DNA of 5,700 bases from CAYUFF01 sp964444075. Its GTDB lineage: Archaea; Aenigmatarchaeota; Aenigmatarchaeia; CG10238-14; SCSR01. The DNA lies in assembly GCA_964444075.1 (NCBI GenBank), contig CAYUFF010000045.1:1-5700 (forward strand), written 5' to 3'. Of this stretch, positions 1-3,758 are shown one piece after another (position 1 is the stretch's first letter; every line of letters starts with the position of its first letter). Under the pieces are notes generated by a model. The model did no database searches, was not told where the DNA came from, and saw only the letters and a program-made list of their open reading frames with translations. A program made the position numbers and the translations under genes.

Positions 1-1
1 G

Positions 2-157
2 AAAACACTCAAAAAGGGAGATTTGGTGATAGCGAGGGTCATATCCTCCTCGCTAGGGAGGGAGAACAAGCTGGGGCTTACGATGAGGCAACCCGGGCTT
101 GGGGCGATTCACTGGCTTGAGGAGGAGAGGAAGAAAAAGATGAAGGGTAAAAAGTAA
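2..157 (+). CDS. rpo7: DNA-directed RNA polymerase subunit Rpo7 (RpoE'), C-terminal part only
   Basis: The first 51 codons of the window are open in frame 2 and end at TAA 155-157; the 5' part lies outside. The peptide ends an S1-type OB fold (KKGDLVIARVISSSLG, then NKLGLTMRQPGLGAIHWLEE) and closes with a lysine-rich tail. The GLTMRQPGLG-x-x-x-W-x-EEE signature is typical of the C-terminus of archaeal Rpo7, the counterpart of eukaryotic RPB7. With Rpo4, Rpo7 forms the polymerase stalk, which binds nascent RNA and helps open-complex formation. The stop lies 14 nt before rpl23, so the two are probably co-transcribed. Archaeal rpo7 is often followed by spt4, which is not here. Other S1 proteins, such as exosome Csl4, fit less well because the Rpo7 motif is present and no zinc ribbon follows. 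Confidence 0.85.
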   Translation, partial: KTLKKGDLVIARVISSSLGRENKLGLTMRQPGLGAIHWLEEERKKKMKGKK

Positions 158-167
158 GGTGAGGTGG
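158..167 (+). promoter_or_regulatory. Shine-Dalgarno region of rpl23
   Basis: GGTGAGGTGG lies between the rpo7 stop and ATG 172. It offers overlapping GGTG and GAGGTG anti-16S matches 4 to 10 nt from the start. This supports ATG 172 and translation from a polycistronic message. Confidence 0.6.
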
Positions 168-171
168 TAGG

Positions 172-432
172 ATGGACCCGTGGAAGGTGCTGAAGTACCC
201 CCACATGACGGAAAAATCGATAAGGATGATTGAAAAGGAAAACAAGATAGTGTTTATCGTGGATAGGAAAGCCACGAAGAAGGAAATAAAGGAAGCGTTT
301 GAGAAAGTTTTTGACGTGAAGGTCGAGAAGGTAAACACCCTCGTTGATTTTAAGGGAAGGAAGAAGGCTTTCATCAAGCTTAGTCCAGAGTACAAGGCTA
401 TAGACGTTGCTACGAAGCTGGGAGTCGTTTGA
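172..432 (+). CDS. rpl23: 50S ribosomal protein L23 (uL23), archaeal type
   Basis: This 86-residue protein matches archaeal L23 in length and sequence. The N-terminal MDPWKVLKYPHMTEKS block is the family signature. It is followed by NKIVFIVDRKATKKEIKEA, then FDVKVEKVNTL and the C-terminal KKAFIKLSPEY motif, ending in a short hydrophobic tail. uL23 binds 23S rRNA near the polypeptide exit tunnel and is a docking site for SRP and other nascent-chain factors. Start choice: ATG 172 has a good ribosome binding site and gives the family's usual N-terminus. The location is unusual. In most archaea rpl23 sits in the S10 cluster between rpl4 and rpl2, whereas here it follows rpo7 and precedes a YjbQ-family gene. 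The sequence shows no sign of degeneration, so it is probably the functional copy. Confidence 0.97.
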   Translation: MDPWKVLKYPHMTEKSIRMIEKENKIVFIVDRKATKKEIKEAFEKVFDVKVEKVNTLVDFKGRKKAFIKLSPEYKAIDVATKLGVV

Positions 433-456
433 AGTTTTCTAGTTGGTTTTACGCTT

Positions 457-867
457 ATGGATGTCTATCAAAAAGAAATCAGGGTGAGGACGAGGAAGGA
501 CGTCGAAATAGTAGACATTACCGAGGAAGTCGAAAAAGCGGTCGAAGAAAGCGGGGTTCGCTCTGGAATTTGCACGGTCTTCGTTCCCCATGCAACGGCT
601 GCGATAATTTTGGAGGAGTTCGAAGAAGGTCTTGTGAAAGACATGGAAAACTTCGTAAGAAAACTTTTTCCGAAGGGAAAGGGATACTTTCACGATTTGA
701 TCGACGATAATGCTCACGCTCACCTCGCGAGCGGTTTGATCTCACAGGGAAAGTTCTATCCGGTAAGGAACGGTCGCCTGGAAAGGGGAACTTGGCAAAG
801 GACGCTGCTTTTTGAGCTGGATGGACCCAGAGAGAGGAGGGTAGTAATCACGGTTATTGGAAAGTAG
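457..867 (+). CDS. YjbQ/UPF0047 family protein (secondary thiamine-phosphate synthase-like)
   Basis: The 136 residues match the full length of the UPF0047/YjbQ family. Visible signatures are GICTVFVPHATAAIILEE (residues 37-54), FHD around His79, DDNAHAH (83-89) and the Gly-Thr-Trp-Gln motif (111-114), then a Leu-Asp-Gly-Pro segment and VVITVIG. His45, His79, His87 and His89 are well placed to form the metal or active site. Family members can complement thiamine-phosphate synthase mutants weakly ('secondary thiamine-phosphate synthase'), but the physiological role is not settled. No thiamine gene is visible here. It starts 24 nt after rpl23 in the same frame and has no clear Shine-Dalgarno site. 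ATG 457 is the only reasonable start downstream of the rpl23 stop. It is probably the last gene of the rpo7-rpl23 transcript. Confidence 0.9.
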   Translation: MDVYQKEIRVRTRKDVEIVDITEEVEKAVEESGVRSGICTVFVPHATAAIILEEFEEGLVKDMENFVRKLFPKGKGYFHDLIDDNAHAHLASGLISQGKFYPVRNGRLERGTWQRTLLFELDGPRERRVVITVIGK

Positions 868-884
868 GGTTTTAACTACAGAAA

Positions 885-893
885 TCCTTAAAT
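885..893 (+). promoter_or_regulatory. TATA-like promoter upstream of ftsZ2
   Basis: The stretch AAATCCTTAAATAACG contains CTTAAATAA, an archaeal-type TATA box, placed just after the YjbQ stop. Transcription would start about 25 nt downstream, near 915, giving ftsZ2 a leader of more than 100 nt that contains the inverted repeat at 971-1005. The start site is inferred, not seen. Confidence 0.5.
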
Positions 894-970
894 AACGTCA
901 AGAATCTTAATGGAATTTGACCCCCTAAGCCTGACAAGTCCACTCGTAACTATCTACTTCTTATGAATGA

Positions 971-1005
971 ATCACCGGAAACCCAAATAAGTGGTTTTCG
1001 GTGAT
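971..1005. repeat. 13-bp inverted repeat in the ftsZ2 leader
   Basis: ATCACCGGAAACC (971-983) and GGTTTTCGGTGAT (993-1005) are complementary over 13 positions with one mismatch, which would be a G-U pair in RNA. The spacer is the 9 nt at 984-992. It ends 27 nt before ATG 1033 and 3 nt before ATATATAA (1009-1016). It could be a repressor or activator site on DNA, or a hairpin in the ftsZ2 leader RNA. The length and near-perfect pairing make a chance origin unlikely. Confidence 0.7.
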
Positions 1006-1008
1006 GAG

Positions 1009-1016
1009 ATATATAA
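1009..1016 (+). promoter_or_regulatory. Possible second TATA box (ATATATAA) before ftsZ2
   Basis: ATATATAA is a good TATA match between the inverted repeat and the Shine-Dalgarno site. Its centre is only about 20 nt from ATG 1033. That is short even for a leaderless start and does not fit a leader containing the Shine-Dalgarno at 1020-1026. It may be a coincidental AT-rich spacer, or a promoter whose start site falls at the ATG. Confidence 0.3.
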
Positions 1017-1019
1017 GTC

Positions 1020-1026
1020 GGAGAGG
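1020..1026 (+). promoter_or_regulatory. Shine-Dalgarno site that sets the ftsZ2 start
   Basis: GGAGAGG ends 6 nt before ATG 1033, an ideal spacing. The in-frame GTG at 991 has no such site and lies in the loop of the inverted repeat, so ATG 1033 is preferred. Confidence 0.7.
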
Positions 1027-1032
1027 TTAGGT

Positions 1033-2178
1033 ATGGTGCTTCCCCAAAAATCGTTGGAGGTATCGCCAGAATCCTTGATAGAAAGGTTCAGGCTTTCGCC
1101 GGCGTCGGGAGCGACGGACACGAGAGTAGATTACTACAAGAGGGTCGAAGAAGAGTTCGGCTTCGAAGTGAAGAAAGCGAGAATCGTGGTAATAGGAATT
1201 GGCGGTGCTGGACAGAACTGTATTACCAGACTCACGGAAATGGGTTGCGAGGGCGCTTATACGATAGCGGCGAACACCGATGCCAAACACCTTGCGATAG
1301 CGAGGGCCGATAAGAAAATTTTGCTTGGTAAAGAACAGACCAAGGGAATGGGCTGCGGAGGAGATCCTGAGCTCGGTAAGAGGGCTGCTGAAGAATCGAG
1401 GAAAGAGTTGAAGGAAGCTCTGGAAGGGGCTGACATAGTCTTTGCGGTCGCCGGCCTCGGTGGTGGTACTGGAACGGGAGGAATTCCGGTAGTCTGCGAG
1501 ATCGCGAAATCCGCTGGCACACCCTTGGTCATCGCGATAGTCCTCATGCCCCTGAAGCTCGAAGGCGCGAGAGTTTCGAAGGCCGAAGACGGCCTCATGA
1601 ACCTTAGGCAGGTTTGCGATACCACTATCGTGATAGAGAACGACCGCTTACTCAAGTACGCCGGGAACTTGCCCATCCAACAAGCTTTCGCCGTGGCCGA
1701 CCAGCTGATAGCGAGCATGATTAAGGGTATAACGGAAACGATAACCCTACCGAGCCTGGTGAATCTCGATTATGCTGACGTGAAGACCGTGATGGGCTCC
1801 GGAGGAGTAGCGTGCATAGGGGTTGGGGAAAGTTCTTCCAGCGACAGGGCGAGGGACGCCGTGATGAAAGCTTTAGAAAATCCGCTGCTGGAAGTCGACT
1901 ATACGGGAGCTACTGGAGCTCTGATCCACATCACCGGAGGACCGGACCTGAGGCTTGACGAGGTGAACCTCATAGGAGAGACCGTGTCTCAACATCTAGA
2001 CCCTTCAGCACAGGTTTTCTGGGGAGCCAGGATCCTGCCAGAATTTGAAGGAAAGATTCAGGTAATCTCGATCATAACCGGAGTAAAATCTCCATACATC
2101 CTTGGTCCGATAGCTAGGGAGGAAAAGCCTGTAGTCAAGGAAGTCAGCCAAAGCTTGGGCATCGAGGTAATAAGGTAA
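1033..2178 (+). CDS. ftsZ2: Cell division GTPase FtsZ, archaeal FtsZ2 type
   Basis: FtsZ is a tubulin-like GTPase that polymerises into the division ring. The 381 residues show the full family pattern: nucleotide loop GIGGAGQN (55-62), NTD (81-83), T3 loop GMGCGGDPELG (105-115), tubulin signature GGGTGTG (143-149), the NDRLL segment (203-207) and the T7 catalytic loop NLDYAD (244-249), whose Asp246 and Asp249 complete the active site of the next subunit. The C-terminal domain contains HITGGPDL and WGARI. The very end, LGIEVIR, resembles the GLDVIR terminus I recall for Haloferax FtsZ2, which indicates the FtsZ2 paralogue and a natural C-terminus. The N-terminal extension before the Rossmann core is about 48 residues and charged. 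ATG 1033 is chosen for its GGAGAGG site; an upstream GTG at 991 would add 14 residues. The T3 loop has Cys108 where Ala is common. A PRC-barrel gene lies convergent downstream. Confidence 0.97.
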   Translation: MVLPQKSLEVSPESLIERFRLSPASGATDTRVDYYKRVEEEFGFEVKKARIVVIGIGGAGQNCITRLTEMGCEGAYTIAANTDAKHLAIARADKKILLGKEQTKGMGCGGDPELGKRAAEESRKELKEALEGADIVFAVAGLGGGTGTGGIPVVCEIAKSAGTPLVIAIVLMPLKLEGARVSKAEDGLMNLRQVCDTTIVIENDRLLKYAGNLPIQQAFAVADQLIASMIKGITETITLPSLVNLDYADVKTVMGSGGVACIGVGESSSSDRARDAVMKALENPLLEVDYTGATGALIHITGGPDLRLDEVNLIGETVSQHLDPSAQVFWGARILPEFEGKIQVISIITGVKSPYILGPIAREEKPVVKEVSQSLGIEVIR

Positions 2179-2184
2179 GGAAGC

Positions 2185-2283
2185 ATGAGCGAAAACATCT
2201 GGGATCCCGAAGAGGATGAAGAAGAATCGCTAGAGATCGAGGAAATCGAGCTGGAAGAATTGGGAAGCAAGTTGCTTCCCTAG
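2185..2283 (+). CDS. Small acidic ORF (32 aa) directly after ftsZ2, unknown function
   Basis: ATG 2185 opens a 32-codon frame six bases after the ftsZ2 stop, ending at TAG 2281-2283. TAAGGA upstream (2176-2181) can serve as a ribosome binding site with close spacing, suggesting translational coupling. The peptide begins MSENIWDPEEDEEE, continues with an alternating Glu/Ile/Leu stretch that could form an amphipathic helix, and ends GSKLLP. It has no signal peptide or cysteine. It is in the same reading frame as ftsZ2, so read-through of the single TAA would add an acidic tail to FtsZ. The conserved FtsZ2 C-terminus just before the stop argues that the stop is real. No family is recognised. The 3' end overlaps the terminator palindrome, so part of its sequence is constrained by that. 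Confidence 0.5.
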   Translation: MSENIWDPEEDEEESLEIEEIELEELGSKLLP

Positions 2284-2307
2284 ACCAGAATTTTTTTGTG
2301 TTTTTTT
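2262..2307 (+). terminator. Palindrome plus T-tracts: terminator of the ftsZ2 unit
   Basis: GGGAAGCAA (2262-2270) and TTGCTTCCC (2272-2280) are perfect inverted copies around one central base, able to fold as an 8-bp stem with a 3-nt loop. Two runs of seven T follow at 2291-2297 and 2301-2307. T-tracts alone terminate archaeal transcription; the hairpin may help or protect the 3' end. The T-runs are on the plus strand only, so it serves ftsZ2 and the acidic ORF rather than the convergent operon. Confidence 0.8.
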
Positions 2308-2315
2308 ACTTTATT

Positions 2316-2585
2316 CTATTCTTCCATCCACTCGATCAGGCCAGAATTTTTCAGCTTCCTCAGGATACCCTTCACCGCCGCCCTTACGATGTCGCGGTTT
2401 CCGTCTACTGAGAAAACGTCTACTATCGTCTCCAAGTCGGTCTTTCCGTCACACTGAATCCAGACCATGAAAGAAATCGGGTCGAGCGTGTAGGTCTTGT
2501 TGCTGTCTCTGTCGATCAAAAGATATACGTTCCCGAACCTTTCCCATTCCAACTCCTTCGTCCTCTTCGGGAATTTTTCTTTCAC
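2316..2585 (-). CDS. PqqD-like (RRE-fold) small protein
   Basis: This 89-residue protein follows the PqqD pattern. A beta-hairpin comes first (NVYLLIDRDSNKTYTLDPIS, residues 19-38), then VWIQCDGKTDLETIVDVF (41-58) as helix and turn, and a second helical pair ending in AVKGILRKLKNSGLIEW (70-86), the winged-helix-like 'L..L...GLI' end. In PqqD and RiPP recognition elements this fold binds a precursor peptide for a modifying enzyme. No radical SAM enzyme or clear precursor is visible here, so a stand-alone peptide-binding role is inferred only. GTG start 2585 overlaps the stop of the upstream PRC gene (GTGA), and GAGGAAG at 2593-2599 on the minus strand sits 7 nt upstream, so the two are translationally coupled. 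It is convergent with ftsZ2. Confidence 0.8.
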   Translation of the reverse strand: MKEKFPKRTKELEWERFGNVYLLIDRDSNKTYTLDPISFMVWIQCDGKTDLETIVDVFSVDGNRDIVRAAVKGILRKLKNSGLIEWMEE

Positions 2586-2881
2586 GGTTTTTCTTCCTCG
2601 GTGGATTCTTCTTCCGTGGGAGAGGGAAGGCTCGACATGATGTCCCTAATCAGCACTATATCGCCGACAGCGACCACCATCGAGTACGGGACTATTATAC
2701 CCTTTTTACCGCCGACTATCCTTTCCAGGGCACTCCCCCTTACTATGTCTATCACTATGGATTTAACCCTAAACCTGCTCAGGTCGAACTCGAGGTCTGA
2801 AACCCTACCGCAATAAATTCCCTTCTCGGTAAAAACGTCCTTACCGAAAATCTCCCTCACGTTTTTCGCGGTGACCGCCAT
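2582..2881 (-). CDS. PRC-barrel domain protein, CdpB-like candidate division factor
   Basis: The 99 residues form one PRC-barrel domain and a tail. The barrel runs from about residue 4 to 80, with the usual order: start region through GKDVFTEKGIYCGRVSDLEFD (13-33), strand VKSIVIDIVRG (39-49), and the hallmark end IIVPYSMVVAVGDIVLI (62-78). An acidic low-complexity tail (83-99) follows. In haloarchaea the small PRC-barrel proteins CdpB1 and CdpB2 are part of FtsZ-based division, working with the FtsZ anchor SepF. Many archaeal PRC proteins have no known role. The gene is convergent with ftsZ2 about 400 nt away and is the first gene of an operon with the PqqD-like gene. ATG 2881 follows AAGGGGAG (minus strand), and a TATA-like box lies near 2912-2918. 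No transmembrane segment is seen, so it would be cytosolic. Confidence 0.88.
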   Translation of the reverse strand: MAVTAKNVREIFGKDVFTEKGIYCGRVSDLEFDLSRFRVKSIVIDIVRGSALERIVGGKKGIIVPYSMVVAVGDIVLIRDIMSSLPSPTEEESTEEEKP

Positions 2882-2886
2882 GCTCC

Positions 2887-2918
2887 CCTTAAAAATTAAT
2901 TTACGGGGGCACTTAAAA
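2887..2918. promoter_or_regulatory. Overlapping divergent promoters (PRC operon / Nudix operon)
   Basis: Only 51 bases separate ATG 2881 (minus) and ATG 2933 (plus). On the plus strand CTTAAAAATTAA (2888-2899) is a TATA-like box about 41 nt before ATG 2933. On the minus strand TTTTAAG (2912-2918) lies about 34 nt before ATG 2881. Each box sits near the predicted start site of the other unit, so one preinitiation complex would probably exclude the other. Assignments rest on spacing only. Confidence 0.5.
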
Positions 2919-2932
2919 GTTTACCGTGGAAC

Positions 2933-3349
2933 ATGCTCTCGCTTGCCGTGGACGGGATAGTCTACGATGAGGGGGAAGGGAAGATACTCCTCGTGAAGAG
3001 GAAGTTCCCTCCTTTCGAGGGGTTCTTGGCACTGCCCGGTGGGTTCGTAGGGGAGAACGAGAAGCTGGAGGAGGCTGTCGTGAGGGAGGTTACGGAGGAA
3101 GCTGGAATAAGGGCGAGGGTGGTTTCTCAAGTCGGAATCTACGATGACATCGGAAGGGACCCGAGGGGAAGGGTGGTTTCCGTGTGTTTTTACCTGGAGC
3201 CTTTGGAGAAGAACGTGAGGAAGGGTAGCGAGGTAACGGAAGTTGGTTGGTTCGACTTGGGAGAAGCGTTGAGAATGAAGCTAGCTTTCGACCACGGAAA
3301 AATGGTAAGGGATTTCGTCGAAAAGTTCCTAGGGGGTGAGAACGTTTAG
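2933..3349 (+). CDS. Nudix hydrolase (ADP-ribose pyrophosphatase-like)
   Basis: Nudix enzymes cleave nucleoside diphosphates linked to another moiety. This 138-residue protein has a complete Nudix box at residues 37-59: Gly37, Glu43, Arg51-Glu52, Glu55-Glu56 and Gly58, matching GX5EX7REUXEEXGU, with the glutamates that bind Mg2+. It is preceded by KRKFPPFEGFLALPGGF (22-38), which resembles archaeal ADP-ribose pyrophosphatases and 8-oxo-dGTPase-like members. The substrate cannot be fixed from sequence. A C-terminal EVGWFDLGEA motif is also typical. Length is normal for a single-domain Nudix protein. ATG 2933 is the likely start; there is no strong Shine-Dalgarno, and the TATA-like box at about 2888 implies a very short leader. 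The downstream membrane-protein gene overlaps its end by 14 nt. Confidence 0.93.
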   Translation: MLSLAVDGIVYDEGEGKILLVKRKFPPFEGFLALPGGFVGENEKLEEAVVREVTEEAGIRARVVSQVGIYDDIGRDPRGRVVSVCFYLEPLEKNVRKGSEVTEVGWFDLGEALRMKLAFDHGKMVRDFVEKFLGGENV

Positions 3350-3725
3350 GCTGCGAGGAAGCAGGAAAAAATCCTACGCGTCGAGGAAGTTGATTTTGTA
3401 CGCTTCCGCGGTCGTCGTAGGGGTCTCTTTAGTGGTAACCCTCTTCGAAAACCAAGCGTTCCTGACTTTGTTACTGGCCGTTTTTTTCGTCTTCACGCTT
3501 TGGAAGAACGCTACCAGAGGAAAGAGGCTCGAAAACTTAATCTTAATTTCTGGAGCCTTCCTAGGCTCGACGGCCGAGGTTGTGGCCACGAACCTCGGAG
3601 TTTGGAGGTACGCGGTAGCGACACCGCTGGGGATACCTTGCTGGCTACCTCTGGCGTGGGGTTTGGGTTCCTACCTGATTTACAAGTTTTCAGAATCCCT
3701 CGAGAATCTTCTGAACGGAGGTTAA
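3336..3725 (+). CDS. Small membrane protein with four predicted helices, unknown function
   Basis: This 129-residue protein begins with a very basic N-terminus (residues 1-18: Arg5, Arg7, Arg10, Lys11, Lys12, Arg17, Lys18), which by the positive-inside rule faces the cytoplasm. Hydrophobic segments lie at about 20-37, 41-56, 68-88 and 99-117. A conspicuous block spans residues 77-108: GSTAEVVATNLGVWRY followed by LGIPCWLPLAWG. Glu81 inside the third helix and the Trp/Pro-rich fourth helix could form a functional site. The pattern loosely recalls membrane proteins of the carotenoid-biosynthesis/DUF2878 sort, but I do not recognise the family with confidence. GTG 3336 is inside the Nudix gene's 3' end; AGGGG just before it is too close for a normal Shine-Dalgarno, so a slightly later start is possible. 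Overlap with the Nudix gene implies one transcript. Confidence 0.75.
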   Translation: MRTFRLRGSRKKSYASRKLILYASAVVVGVSLVVTLFENQAFLTLLLAVFFVFTLWKNATRGKRLENLILISGAFLGSTAEVVATNLGVWRYAVATPLGIPCWLPLAWGLGSYLIYKFSESLENLLNGG

Positions 3726-3727
3726 GA

Positions 3728-3734
3728 TTTAAAT
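3728..3734 (+). promoter_or_regulatory. TATA box of the kinase-like gene (leaderless)
   Basis: TTTAAAT inside AGATTTAAATTC is centred about 28 nt before ATG 3759, and no Shine-Dalgarno site lies between them. This is the classic arrangement of a leaderless archaeal transcript, with the start site at or within a few bases of the ATG. Confidence 0.6.
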
Positions 3735-3758
3735 TCCTTCAAGTCCTCACAACTTTTT

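Noticed and set aside
868..990. Possible tRNA or small RNA gene between the YjbQ gene and ftsZ2
   Set aside because: No cloverleaf, GTTCRA-type arm or paired acceptor ends could be found; only promoter-like elements and the inverted repeat are visible.
1001..1007. GTGATGA resembling the C box of a C/D guide RNA
   Set aside because: No CTGA D box follows at a usable distance, and the heptamer is explained by the inverted repeat arm.
991..1032. GTG 991 as the ftsZ2 start, adding 14 residues
   Set aside because: It lacks a Shine-Dalgarno site, lies in the loop of the inverted repeat, and the extra codons run through a TATA-like box. ATG 1033 has GGAGAGG at ideal spacing.
1257..1718. 153-codon open frame on the minus strand within ftsZ2
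   Set aside because: It is antisense to a fully conserved FtsZ core, with Ser/Pro/Ala-rich composition typical of a shadow frame and no recognisable domain.
2058..2270. Serine-rich 70-codon minus-strand frame opposite the acidic ORF
   Set aside because: The serine run is simply the antisense of the GAA/GAG-rich acidic stretch, and the rest is antisense to conserved FtsZ.
2285..2351. CCAGAATTTTT occurring at 2285 and again at 2341
   Set aside because: An AT-rich 11-mer repeated twice, once in a terminator T-tract and once inside a coding sequence, is consistent with chance.
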